From Streptomyces sp. DT2A-34 (GTDB lineage Bacteria; Actinomycetota; Actinomycetes; Streptomycetales; Streptomycetaceae), in the NCBI RefSeq assembly GCF_030499515.1, contig NZ_JASTWJ010000001.1, positions 3,948,001-4,012,000 on the forward strand: a stretch of 64,000 nt of DNA, given 5' to 3'. The notes under the pieces are model-generated. The model did no database searches. It saw only the letters and a program-made list of their open reading frames with translations, and had not been told where the DNA came from. The position numbers and the translations under genes are program-made. Position 1 is the stretch's first letter. Every line of letters starts with the position of its first letter. Shown here one piece after another: positions 55,485 to 64,000 of this stretch.

Positions 55485-55636
55485 CGTCGTGCCCCCCGTA
55501 CGTCGTCCCTCGACCACTGCCTCCACGATAGGGGTCGCCACCGACAGCACCGGAGTTATCCACAGGCTCACGCCCGCCTGTTCGTGATCGGCTGACAGCC
55601 TTGAGTGACCGGCGAGCGGTAGGCCCTCCACATCAC

Positions 55637-55671
55637 AGCGGCCCGGCATCCCCCGAGGGAGCCGGGCCGCT
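55637..55671 (-). terminator. terminator of the main nuo operon
   Basis: A perfect 11-bp stem (AGCGGCCCGGC with GCCGGGCCGCT) and 13-nt loop, 35 bases past the nuoN stop and before recQ on the same strand. Confidence 0.9.
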
Positions 55672-55705
55672 GCCGTACAGGCGGGCCGTACGAGCGAGCG
55701 CCGCG

Positions 55706-57355
55706 TCAGCGCACGAACACCCCCGCCTGGTTCGCCAGATCCAGGAAGTACTGCGGTGCCACACCGAGCACCAGCGTGACCGCCACACCGACCCCGATCG
55801 CCGTCATCGTCAGCGGCGACGGGACCGCGACCGTCGGCCCCTCCGGCTTCGGCTCGCTGAAGAACATCAGCACGATGACGCGGATGTAGAAGAACGCGGC
55901 GATCGCGGACGAGATCACACCCACCACGACCAGCGGGCCGGCCCCGCCCTCCGCCGCCGCCTTGAACACGGCGAACTTCCCGGCGAAGCCGGAGGTCAGC
56001 GGAATGCCCGCGAAGGCCAGCAGGAACACCGCGAACACGGCCGCGACCAGCGGGGAACGGCGCCCCAGACCGGCCCACTTGGACAGGTGCGTCGCCTCGC
56101 CGCCGGCGTCGCGCACCAGCGTCACTACCGCGAACGCGCCGATCGTCACGAACGAGTACGCGCCCAGGTAGAAGAGGACGGACGACACCCCGGACGGCGT
56201 GGTCGCGATGACACCCGCGAGGATGAAGCCCGCGTGGGCGATCGACGAGTACGCCAGCAGCCGCTTGATGTCGGTCTGCGTGATCGCGACGATCGCACCG
56301 CCCAGCATGGTGACGATCGCCACGCCCCACATGACCGGCCGCCAGTCCCAGCGCAGGCCGGGCAGGACGACGTACAGCAGCCGCAGCAGCGCACCGAACG
56401 CCGCCACCTTCGTCGCCGCCGCCATGAACCCGGTCACCGGCGTCGGCGCACCCTGGTACACATCCGGCGTCCACATGTGGAACGGCACCGCGCCCACCTT
56501 GAACAGCAGGCCCATGACGATCATCGCGGCGCCGACGAGCAGCAGCGCGTCGTTGCCCATCGTGTCCGCGAGCGCCGGGGTGACGTCCGGGACCGTACCG
56601 TCGACGACCTGCGCGATCGCCGCGTACGACACCGAGCCCGAGTAGCCGTACAACAGCGCGATGCCGAACAGCGTGAACGCGGACGCGAAGGCACCCAGCA
56701 GGAAGTACTTGACCGCGGCCTCCTGCGACATGAGCCGCTTGCGGCGGGCCAGCGCGCACATCAGGTACAGCGGGAGCGAGAACACTTCCAGGGCGATGAA
56801 GAGGGTCAGCAGGTCGTTGGCCGCCGGGAAGATCAGCATGCCCGCGACGGCGAACATCAGCAGCGGGAACACCTCGGTGGTGGTGAACCCGGCCTTCACG
56901 GCGGCCTTTTCGCTGTCGCTGCCCGGCACGGACGCGGCCTGCGCGGCGAAGGAGTCGACGCGGTTGCCGTGTGCCGCCGGGTCGAGCCGCCGCTCGGCGA
57001 AGGTGAACAGGCCGACCAGGCCCGCCAGCAGAATCGTGCCCTGTAGGAAGAGGGCCGGTCCGTCGACGGCGATCGCGCCCATCGCGGCGATGCCCGCCTT
57101 GGTCGTGGCGTACCCGCCGGCCGCCAGCGCCACGACCGCGGCGAAGGCCGCGACGAGCGCCACGACGCAGACGAACACCTGCGCGTAGTAACGCGCCTTG
57201 CGCGGGACGACCGCCTCGATCAGCACCCCGACGATCGCCGCGCCGACGACGATCAGGGTGGGCGACAATTGTCCGTATTCGATCTTCGGCGCGTCGATCT
57301 TCGAGATCGGGTCGGCCGCGGTTGTCCACAGGCTGTGGACGGCTGATGCGCTCAC
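55706..57355 (-). CDS. nuoN: NADH-quinone oxidoreductase subunit N (main operon)
   Basis: A 549-residue, 14-helix proton-pumping subunit. [20 protein letters not shown] has the channel Glu, [20 protein letters not shown] and [19 protein letters not shown] hold channel lysines. It starts at a GTG (57355) overlapping the nuoM stop by 4 bp. It is longer than its paralogue at 10656-12179 by about 40 residues, partly due to a loop near residue 130 ([18 protein letters not shown]). It is the last gene of the main nuo operon. Confidence 0.96.
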   Translation of the reverse strand: MSASAVHSLWTTAADPISKIDAPKIEYGQLSPTLIVVGAAIVGVLIEAVVPRKARYYAQVFVCVVALVAAFAAVVALAAGGYATTKAGIAAMGAIAVDGPALFLQGTILLAGLVGLFTFAERRLDPAAHGNRVDSFAAQAASVPGSDSEKAAVKAGFTTTEVFPLLMFAVAGMLIFPAANDLLTLFIALEVFSLPLYLMCALARRKRLMSQEAAVKYFLLGAFASAFTLFGIALLYGYSGSVSYAAIAQVVDGTVPDVTPALADTMGNDALLLVGAAMIVMGLLFKVGAVPFHMWTPDVYQGAPTPVTGFMAAATKVAAFGALLRLLYVVLPGLRWDWRPVMWGVAIVTMLGGAIVAITQTDIKRLLAYSSIAHAGFILAGVIATTPSGVSSVLFYLGAYSFVTIGAFAVVTLVRDAGGEATHLSKWAGLGRRSPLVAAVFAVFLLAFAGIPLTSGFAGKFAVFKAAAEGGAGPLVVVGVISSAIAAFFYIRVIVLMFFSEPKPEGPTVAVPSPLTMTAIGVGVAVTLVLGVAPQYFLDLANQAGVFVR

Positions 57356-58923
57356 TTGGCCGCCTCCACCTCGGGCTGGGGGTCCTTCTTCTGTACGTCG
57401 GACATGGTGTGCTTGACCGCCGGGTTGACGATGTCCGTGAGGGGCTTCGGGTAGACGCCCAGGAAGATCAGCAGTACGACCAGCGGAGCGACGACCACGA
57501 GTTCACGCACCCTGAGGTCGGGCATAGCCGCGACCTCGGGCTTCACCGGGCCCGTCATCGTCCTCTGGTAGAGGACGAGGGTGTAGAGCGCGGCGAGCAC
57601 GATGCCGAAGGTGGCGATGATGCCGATCACCGGGTAGCGGGTGAACGTGCCGACCAGGACCAGGAATTCACTCACGAAAGGTGCCAGTCCCGGCAGTGAC
57701 AGCGTCGCCAGACCACCGATCAGGAAGGTGCCGGCGAGCACCGGGGCGACCTTCTGCACACCGCCGTAGTCGGCGATGAGCCGCGAGCCGCGCCGCGAGA
57801 TCAGGAAGCCGGCCACCAGCATCAACGCGGCCGTGGAGATGCCGTGGTTGACCATGTAGAGCGTCGCGCCGGACTGGCCCTGGCTGGTCATCGCGAAGAT
57901 GCCCATGATGATGAACCCGAAGTGCGAGATCGACGCGTACGCGATCAGGCGCTTCATGTCGCGCTGGCCGACCGCGAGCAGCGCCCCGTAGACGATGCTG
58001 ATCAGCGCCAGTACAAGGATCGCGGGCGTCGCCCACTTGCTCGCCTCCGGGAACAGCTGGAGGCAGAAGCGGAGCATCGCGAAGGTGCCCACCTTGTCGA
58101 CGACCGCGGTGATGAGGACGGCGACCGGTGTGGTGGCCTCCTGCATGGCGTTGGGCAGCCAGGTGTGCAGCGGCCACAGTGGCGCCTTCACCGCGAAGGC
58201 GAAGAAGAAGCCGAGGAACAGCCAGCGTTCGGTGTTCGTCGCCATGTCGAGTGTGCCGTTGGCGCGGGCCTCGGCGATCTCCTGGAGGCTGAAGTTCCCG
58301 GCGACGACATAGAGGCCGATCACCGCGGCCAGCATGATCAGACCGCCGACCAGGTTGTAGAGCAGGAACTTCACGGCCGCGTACGAGCGTTGTGTCGACG
58401 CCACCTTCTCGCCGTGCTCGTGGGCGCGGTCCCCGAAGCCGCCGATGAGGAAGTACATCGGGATGAGCATGGCTTCGAAGAAGATGTAGAAGAGGAAGAC
58501 GTCGGTGGCCTCGAAGGAGAGGATCACCATCGCCTCGACGGCCAGGATCAGGGCGAAGAAGCCCTGCGTCGGCCGCCAGCGGCTGCTGCCGGTCTCCAGC
58601 GGGTCGGCGTCGTGCCAGCCCGCGAGGACGATGAACGGGATCAGCAGCGCCGTCAGCGCGATCAGCGCGACCGCGATGCCGTCGACGCCGAGTTCGTAGC
58701 GGACCCCGAAGTCCGCGATCCAGGAGTGGGATTCGGTGAGCTGGTAGCGGTCGCCGTCCGGGTCGAAGCGGACCAGGATGGTGATCGCGAGGGCGAGCGT
58801 GGCGAGCGAGAAGAGCAGCGCCAGCCACTTGGCGGCGGTGCGCTGGGCGGCCGGTACGGCGGCCGTGGCGATCGCCCCGATCGCCGGGAGCGCCGCCGTC
58901 GCTGTCAGCAGAGGAAAGGACAT
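57352..58923 (-). CDS. nuoM: NADH-quinone oxidoreductase subunit M (main operon)
   Basis: A 523-residue antiporter-like subunit from the ATG at 58923 ([13 protein letters not shown]). [40 protein letters not shown] and [20 protein letters not shown] are the expected proton-channel motifs. The open frame upstream overlaps nuoL and is not translated. It lies 5 bp after nuoL. Confidence 0.96.
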   Translation of the reverse strand: MSFPLLTATAALPAIGAIATAAVPAAQRTAAKWLALLFSLATLALAITILVRFDPDGDRYQLTESHSWIADFGVRYELGVDGIAVALIALTALLIPFIVLAGWHDADPLETGSSRWRPTQGFFALILAVEAMVILSFEATDVFLFYIFFEAMLIPMYFLIGGFGDRAHEHGEKVASTQRSYAAVKFLLYNLVGGLIMLAAVIGLYVVAGNFSLQEIAEARANGTLDMATNTERWLFLGFFFAFAVKAPLWPLHTWLPNAMQEATTPVAVLITAVVDKVGTFAMLRFCLQLFPEASKWATPAILVLALISIVYGALLAVGQRDMKRLIAYASISHFGFIIMGIFAMTSQGQSGATLYMVNHGISTAALMLVAGFLISRRGSRLIADYGGVQKVAPVLAGTFLIGGLATLSLPGLAPFVSEFLVLVGTFTRYPVIGIIATFGIVLAALYTLVLYQRTMTGPVKPEVAAMPDLRVRELVVVAPLVVLLIFLGVYPKPLTDIVNPAVKHTMSDVQKKDPQPEVEAAK

Positions 58924-58928
58924 CGGTA

Positions 58929-60893
58929 TCAGACCGCCCTCATCAGCAGGGTCGCGGCGATGAGGATCGCCGCACCGCCGAACATCGAGACCGCGTACGA
59001 CCGCGCGAAGCCGTTCTGCAGCCTGCGCATCCGTCCGGACAGGCCGCCCATCGAAGCCGCCGTGCCGTTGACGACGCCGTCGACCAGGGTGTGGTCGACG
59101 TACACCAGGGAGCGTGTGAGGTGCTCGCCGCCTCGCACGAGGACGACGTGGTTGAAGTCGTCCTGGAGCAGGTCGCGCCGGGCGGCCCGGGTGAGCAGCG
59201 AGCCGTGCGGGGCGACGGCCGGGACCGGACGGCGGCCGTACTGGGCGTAGGCGAGGGCGACGCCGATGACCATGCATGCCACCGTCGCGCCGGTGACCAC
59301 TCCCGCGCTGATCGGGGGGTGGCCGTGTGCGTGCCCGGTGATGGGCTCCAGCCAGTGCATGAAGCGGTCGCCGATGCTGAAGAACGCGCCGCCGGCCACC
59401 GACCCGACGGCCAGCACGATCATCGGGATCGTCATGACCTTGGGCGATTCGTGCGGATGCGGCTCCGCGTGCTCGCCGCGCGTCTCGGCGGACGGCTCCA
59501 CGCTGGGCTCGGCCGGGGACGGGGTTGGGGTCTTGCGCCAGCGTTCTTCTCCGAAGAACGTCATCAGCATCACGCGCGTCATGTAGTACGCCGTGATGGC
59601 GGCGCCCAGCAGCGCGCAGCCGCCCAGGATCCAGCCCTCGGTGCCGCCCTTGGCGAACGCCGCCTCGATGATCTTGTCCTTGGAGAAGAAGCCGGACAGA
59701 CCCGGGAAGCCGATGATGGCGAGGTAGCCGAGGCCGAAGGTGACGAAGGTGACCGGCATGTACTTGCGCAGGCCGCCGTACTTGCGCATGTCGACCTCGT
59801 CGTTCATGCCGTGCATGACCGAACCGGCACCGAGGAACAGCCCGGCCTTGAAGAAGCCGTGCGTCACCAGGTGCATGATCGCGAAGACGTAGCCGATGGG
59901 GCCGAGGCCCGCGGCGAGGACCATGTAGCCGATCTGCGACATGGTCGAGCCGGCCAGCGCCTTCTTGATGTCGTCCTTCGCGCAACCGACGATCGCACCG
60001 AACAGGAGCGTGACGGCACCGACGATGGTGACCACCAGCTGCGCGTCCGGCGCGGCGTTGAAGATGGCGCCGGAGCGGACGATCAGGTAGACGCCCGCGG
60101 TCACCATCGTCGCGGCGTGGATGAGGGCCGAGACCGGGGTCGGGCCCTCCATCGCGTCCCCGAGCCAGGACTGCAGCGGCACCTGGGCGGACTTGCCGCA
60201 GGCGGCGAGGAGCAGCATCAGGCCGATGGCGGTGAGCCTGCCCTCGCTCGTGTCGGCGACAAGTCCGGCCTCCTCATGGCTGCCGAGCACCGGCCCGAAG
60301 GCGAAGGAGCCGAACCACAGGAACATCATCATGATCGCGATCGACAGGCCCATGTCGCCGACGCGGTTGACCAGGAAGGCCTTCTTCGCGGCCGTGGCGG
60401 CGCTGGGCTTGTGCTGCCAGAAACCGATCAGCAGGTAGGAGGCGAGACCGACGCCCTCCCAACCGACGTACAGCAGAAGGTAGTTGTCGGCGAGGACGAG
60501 CAACAGCATCGCCGCGAGGAACAGGTTCAGATAGCCGAAGAAGCGGCGGCGCCGCTCGTCGTGCTCCATGTACCCGACCGAGTACAGGTGGATCAGCGAG
60601 CCGACGCCGGTGATCAGCAGCACGAACGTCATTGACAGCTGGTCGAGGCGGAAGGCGATGTCCGCCTGGAAGCCCTCGACCGGCACCCAGCTGAAGAGGT
60701 GCTGGGTGAGGGTGCGGTGTTCGGCGTCCTTGCCCAGCAGGTCGGCGAAGAGGATCACGCCGAAGACGAAGGAGACGAACGACAGGAGCGTGCCGACCCA
60801 CTGGCCGACGGCGTCGAGACGCCGGCCGCCGCACAGCAGTACGGCCGCTCCGAGCAATGGCGCCGCGACCAGCAGCGCAATCAGGTTCTCCAC
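58929..60893 (-). CDS. nuoL: NADH-quinone oxidoreductase subunit L (main operon)
   Basis: A 654-residue antiporter-like subunit with the C-terminal lateral helix. [40 protein letters not shown] and [19 protein letters not shown] are diagnostic. A GTG start at 60893 follows nuoK by 15 bp. A His/Glu-rich cytoplasmic loop ([20 protein letters not shown]) near residue 470 has a loose counterpart in the second copy. Confidence 0.96.
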   Translation of the reverse strand: MENLIALLVAAPLLGAAVLLCGGRRLDAVGQWVGTLLSFVSFVFGVILFADLLGKDAEHRTLTQHLFSWVPVEGFQADIAFRLDQLSMTFVLLITGVGSLIHLYSVGYMEHDERRRRFFGYLNLFLAAMLLLVLADNYLLLYVGWEGVGLASYLLIGFWQHKPSAATAAKKAFLVNRVGDMGLSIAIMMMFLWFGSFAFGPVLGSHEEAGLVADTSEGRLTAIGLMLLLAACGKSAQVPLQSWLGDAMEGPTPVSALIHAATMVTAGVYLIVRSGAIFNAAPDAQLVVTIVGAVTLLFGAIVGCAKDDIKKALAGSTMSQIGYMVLAAGLGPIGYVFAIMHLVTHGFFKAGLFLGAGSVMHGMNDEVDMRKYGGLRKYMPVTFVTFGLGYLAIIGFPGLSGFFSKDKIIEAAFAKGGTEGWILGGCALLGAAITAYYMTRVMLMTFFGEERWRKTPTPSPAEPSVEPSAETRGEHAEPHPHESPKVMTIPMIVLAVGSVAGGAFFSIGDRFMHWLEPITGHAHGHPPISAGVVTGATVACMVIGVALAYAQYGRRPVPAVAPHGSLLTRAARRDLLQDDFNHVVLVRGGEHLTRSLVYVDHTLVDGVVNGTAASMGGLSGRMRRLQNGFARSYAVSMFGGAAILIAATLLMRAV

Positions 60894-60908
60894 GATTCTT
60901 CCGACCCC

Positions 60909-61208
60909 TTAGAGCTTCATCAGGCTGGCGTCGTCGACCGAGGCCGAGTGGCGGGAACGGAACAGCGACACGATGATCGCGAGCCCGACCACGACCTCGG
61001 CGGCGGCGACGACCATCGTGAAGAAGGCGATGATCTGGCCGTCGAGATTGCCGTGCATCCGGGAGAAGGCGACGAGCGTGAGGTTGCAGGCGTTGAGCAT
61101 GAGCTCGATGCACATGAAGACGACGATCGCGTTGCGCCTGATCAGCACGCCGGTCGCGCCGATCGTGAACAGCAGGGCGGCCAGGTAGAGGTAGTTGACG
61201 GGGTTCAC
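60909..61208 (-). CDS. nuoK: NADH-quinone oxidoreductase subunit K (main operon)
   Basis: A 99-residue, three-helix subunit of the usual length. [20 protein letters not shown] and [20 protein letters not shown] carry the conserved membrane glutamates. The GTG start overlaps the nuoJ stop by 4 bp. Confidence 0.96.
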   Translation of the reverse strand: MNPVNYLYLAALLFTIGATGVLIRRNAIVVFMCIELMLNACNLTLVAFSRMHGNLDGQIIAFFTMVVAAAEVVVGLAIIVSLFRSRHSASVDDASLMKL

Positions 61209-62047
61209 TTGGACGCCTCCTCGGGCCGCTTGAAGGTCGACGGCTCGATCGCGGTCCGCTCCAGCCGCTCCTCCGCGCGCTGTTCCAGAGCCCTGAGGTC
61301 GTTGAGCGCCTCGGTGGACACGTCACGGATCTGGCCGCGCTCGCGCAGCGTCTTGCTGACCGTGAGGTCGGAGGGGGTGCCGTCGGGCAGCAGGCCCGCG
61401 ATGTCGACGGCGTTGTGCCGGGCGTACACGCCGGGCGCCGGCAGCGGCGGGACGTGCTTGCCTTCGCGGACGCGCTGTTCGGACAGCTCGCGCTGCGTCT
61501 TGGCGCGCTCGGTGCGCTCGCGGTGGGTGAGCACCATGGCGCCGATGACGGCCGTGATCAGGAGGGCACCGGTGATCTCGAAGGCGAACACGTACTTGGT
61601 GAAGAGGAGGGCCGCGAGGCCTTCCACATTGCCGTTCGCGTTCGCCTGGGCGAGGCCGTTGAACTCCGTGATCGAGGCGTTGCCGATGCCTCCGACCAGC
61701 AGGATGCCGAAGCCCAGCCCGCAGAGAAGGGCCAGCCAGCGCTGGCCCTTGATGGTCTCCTTCAGGGAGTCCGCGGCCGTGACGCCGACCAGCATCACCA
61801 CGAACAGGAACAGCATCATGATCGCGCCGGTGTAGACGACGATCTGCACGATGCCCAGGAAGTAGGCGCCGTTGGCGAGGTAGAAGACCGCCAGGATGAT
61901 CATGGTCCCGGCGAGACAGAGCGCGCTGTGCACGGCCTTCTTCATGAAGACGGTGCACAGGGCGCCGATGACGGCGACGGTGCCGAGGACCCAGAACTGG
62001 AAGGCCTCTCCGGTGGAGGTGGAGTAGGCGGCGAGTTGCTCGGTCAT
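61205..62047 (-). CDS. nuoJ: NADH-quinone oxidoreductase subunit J (main operon)
   Basis: A 280-residue subunit [21 protein letters not shown] and [10 protein letters not shown] form the conserved helix 3 region, with five helices in the first 180 residues. The C-terminal 100 residues are charged and soluble ([20 protein letters not shown]), longer than in most bacteria. It overlaps nuoI by 4 bp. Confidence 0.95.
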   Translation of the reverse strand: MTEQLAAYSTSTGEAFQFWVLGTVAVIGALCTVFMKKAVHSALCLAGTMIILAVFYLANGAYFLGIVQIVVYTGAIMMLFLFVVMLVGVTAADSLKETIKGQRWLALLCGLGFGILLVGGIGNASITEFNGLAQANANGNVEGLAALLFTKYVFAFEITGALLITAVIGAMVLTHRERTERAKTQRELSEQRVREGKHVPPLPAPGVYARHNAVDIAGLLPDGTPSDLTVSKTLRERGQIRDVSTEALNDLRALEQRAEERLERTAIEPSTFKRPEEASK

Positions 62048-62685
62048 CGGCCGATCACCTTCTCGGACGCCGGTTCGTCCTCACCGAAGGTCGTGGCGGC
62101 CTCCTGCGGAACCTCGCCCTTGGAGAGGGCCACTTGGCGCTCGGTACCGGGCGCGGCCTCCGTCACCAGACCCCGGTAGTAGTCCTGCTCATCGGTTCCG
62201 GGGTAGATGGCGTGGGGCGTGTCGACCATGCCGTCCTCGAGACCGGCGAGCAGTTGCTCCTTGGTGTAGATGAGGTTGGCGCGGCTGGAGTCGGCGAGCT
62301 CGAACTCGTTGGTCATCGTCAATGCGCGCGTGGGGCACGCCTCGATGCACAGGCCGCACAGAATGCAGCGGGCGTAGTTGATCTGGTAGACGCGGCCGTA
62401 CCTCTCACCCGGCGAGTAGCGCTCCTCGTCGGTGTTGTCGGCGCCCTCCACATAGATGGCGTCGGCGGGGCAGGCCCAGGCGCACAGCTCGCAGCCGACG
62501 CACTTCTCCAGGCCGTCCGGATGGCGGTTGAGCTGGTGCCGTCCGTGGAAGCGGGGAGCGGTGGTCTTCTGCTGCTCCGGGTACTGCTCGGTCAGCCGCT
62601 TCTTGAACATGGCCTTGAAGGTCACGCCGAAGCCTGCGACGGGGTTCATGAAACCGGGCTTGGTCTCCTTGGGCTCCTCAGCCAT
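62044..62685 (-). CDS. nuoI: NADH-quinone oxidoreductase subunit I (main operon, 2x 4Fe-4S)
   Basis: A 213-residue electron-transfer subunit. Two 4Fe-4S motifs: [13 protein letters not shown] near residue 65 and [13 protein letters not shown] near residue 105. The ATG at 62685 ([11 protein letters not shown]) follows AAAGGAGGCG; an upstream frame to 62745 overlaps nuoH and is not used. It overlaps nuoH by 8 bp. Confidence 0.96.
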   Translation of the reverse strand: MAEEPKETKPGFMNPVAGFGVTFKAMFKKRLTEQYPEQQKTTAPRFHGRHQLNRHPDGLEKCVGCELCAWACPADAIYVEGADNTDEERYSPGERYGRVYQINYARCILCGLCIEACPTRALTMTNEFELADSSRANLIYTKEQLLAGLEDGMVDTPHAIYPGTDEQDYYRGLVTEAAPGTERQVALSKGEVPQEAATTFGEDEPASEKVIGR

Positions 62686-64000
62686 CGGACGCCTCCTTTC
62701 CATCCAGAGATCCATCACTCTGAGTATCGGGCCCACCACTGACAATCAGCTCCCGCTCGCGGCGCGAGCGGCGCCGAGGCACCGGTGGAAGCTCCTGTCC
62801 GGGCAGTGGCGGTACGGGGAATCCGCCCGCCATCGCGTCGAAGCCGGCGGGTTCCTCGACGGGTTGCGCGCCCGCCTTCGTCCGCTCGCGGAACATGTCC
62901 GCGACGAAGGAGAGGAGCAGCAGCGCGAGGACGCCGCCACCGACGTAGAGGGCGATGTCGGCGAAGTCGTAGTTCTCGTTCCGGAGGGTCCGCACGGTCG
63001 CGACGAGCATCAGCCAGACGACGGAGACCGGGATGAGGACCTTCCAGCCGAGCTTCATCAGCTGGTCGTAGCGGACGCGAGGCAGCGTGCCGCGCAGCCA
63101 GATGAAGAAGAAGAGCAGCAGCTGGACCTTGATCACGAACCAGAGCAACGGCCACCAGCCGTGGTTCGCGCCCTCCCAGAAGGCGCTGACCGGGTACGGC
63201 GCCCGCCAGCCGCCCAGGAAGAGCGTCACGGACACGGCCGAGACCGTCACCATGTTCACGTACTCGGCGAGCATGAACATCGCGAACTTGATCGACGAGT
63301 ACTCGGTGTTGAAGCCGCCGACCAGGTCGCCCTCGGACTCCGGCATGTCGAACGGGGCGCGGTTGGTCTCGCCGACCATCGTCACGATGTAGATCAGGAA
63401 GGAGACCGGCAGCAGGACGATGTACCAGCGATCCTGCTGCGCCTCGACGATCGTCGAGGTCGACATCGACCCGGAGTAGAGGAACACCGAGGCGAAGGCG
63501 GCGCCCATGGCGATCTCGTACGAGATCATCTGGGCGCAGGACCGCAGGCCACCGAGCAGCGGATACGTCGATCCGGAACTCCAACCCGCCAGCACGATGC
63601 CGTAGATGCCGACCGAGGCGACGGCGAGGATGTAGAGCATCGCGATCGGCAGGTCGGTGAGCTGCATGGTGGTGCGGTGGCCGAGGATCGAGATCTCGTT
63701 GCCGGCCGGGCCGAAGGGGATCACCGCGATCGCCATGAAGGCCGGGATGGCCGCGACGATCGGCGCGAGGACGTAGACCACCTTGTCCGCGCGTTTGACG
63801 ATGACGTCTTCCTTGAGCATCAGCTTGATGCCGTCGGCGAGCGACTGGAGCATGCCCCAGGGGCCGTGCCGGTTGGGGCCGATGCGCAGCTGCATCCAGG
63901 CGACGACCTTGCGCTCCCAGACGATGGAGAACAGCACGGTCACCATCAGGAAGGCGAAGCAGAACACCGCCTTGATGACGACCAGCCACCAGGGGTCGCG
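62678..64000 (-). CDS. nuoH: NADH-quinone oxidoreductase subunit H (main operon, 5' end outside window)
   Basis: The quinone-site membrane subunit; 440 codons are inside the window and the frame is still open at the right edge ([20 protein letters not shown]). [40 protein letters not shown] and [18 protein letters not shown] are the classic motifs, in contrast to the altered ELQR motif of nuoH2. A soluble C-terminal tail of about 75 residues ([20 protein letters not shown] onward) extends past the last helix. Confidence 0.96.
   Translation of the reverse strand, partial: RDPWWLVVIKAVFCFAFLMVTVLFSIVWERKVVAWMQLRIGPNRHGPWGMLQSLADGIKLMLKEDVIVKRADKVVYVLAPIVAAIPAFMAIAVIPFGPAGNEISILGHRTTMQLTDLPIAMLYILAVASVGIYGIVLAGWSSGSTYPLLGGLRSCAQMISYEIAMGAAFASVFLYSGSMSTSTIVEAQQDRWYIVLLPVSFLIYIVTMVGETNRAPFDMPESEGDLVGGFNTEYSSIKFAMFMLAEYVNMVTVSAVSVTLFLGGWRAPYPVSAFWEGANHGWWPLLWFVIKVQLLLFFFIWLRGTLPRVRYDQLMKLGWKVLIPVSVVWLMLVATVRTLRNENYDFADIALYVGGGVLALLLLSFVADMFRERTKAGAQPVEEPAGFDAMAGGFPVPPLPGQELPPVPRRRSRRERELIVSGGPDTQSDGSLDGKEASDG

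Noticed and set aside
53451..57329. A single 1292-codon open frame covering recQ and most of nuoN
   Set aside because: The 5' two thirds of the nuoN overlap is Arg/Gly-rich shadow of nuoN in another frame; recQ has its own ATG and Shine-Dalgarno at 55484.

Overview
The window is high-GC actinobacterial DNA, almost certainly a Streptomyces chromosome. Evidence: GC-rich third codon positions, many GTG starts, stop/start overlaps within operons, hairpin terminators without U-runs, and family content typical of the genus (paired sensor kinases, YajQ, KorAB, a c-di-AMP riboswitch before a LysM/transglycosylase gene, two nuo loci). It looks like core chromosome, with one clearly decayed accessory patch at about 42.6-47.2 kb.

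Layout. 0-6.5 kb: the start of an MFS exporter gene and its TetR regulator (each preceded by a similar operator), a HadA/HadB-type dehydratase pair, rpmG, tRNA-Met, tRNA-Thr, an amidohydrolase, an NAD(P)-binding protein, an NTF2-like protein, tRNA-Tyr and the YajQ protein. 6.5-10.4 kb: small membrane proteins, an APC permease, a SUKH protein, YccF and HtpX. 10.6-21.2 kb: a partial second complex I operon (A2-B2-C2-H2-I2-J2-K2-L2-M2-N2) with no nuoD/E/F/G; nuoC2 is split by an apparent one-base frameshift. 21.5-28.6 kb: two paralogous sensor kinases, one LuxR-type response regulator, and the korA/korB 2-oxoacid:ferredoxin oxidoreductase. 28.7-42.4 kb: a divergent HxlR/QorB pair, RarD, a VOC protein, a secreted M28 aminopeptidase, a protein with seven 10-residue repeats beside a P-loop-like protein, an amidase, a flavoprotein, an ABC-2 transporter with a LolA-like protein, and a polyprenyl diphosphate synthase. 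42.6-47.2 kb: pseudogenes of a POT peptide transporter and a CocE/NonD hydrolase; the latter is interrupted by an IS110-family element whose left end can fold like a bridge RNA. 47.2-55.5 kb: a c-di-AMP (ydaO-type) riboswitch with its cell-wall hydrolase, a HAD phosphatase, fumarylacetoacetase, a membrane protein/GntR pair next to a large perfect palindrome, an M56 peptidase and RecQ. 55.7-64 kb: the distal half of the main nuo operon (N, M, L, K, J, I and most of H).

How it works together: respiratory energy metabolism dominates. The main complex I operon, the NADH-module-less second nuo operon, KorAB (which yields reduced ferredoxin) and a polyprenyl synthase likely to make the menaquinone side chain all lie within about 50 kb. 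The points most worth following are the IS110 element with its candidate bridge RNA, the nuoC2 frameshift in a complex I lacking NuoD-G, and several strong undescribed palindromes and repeat arrays.
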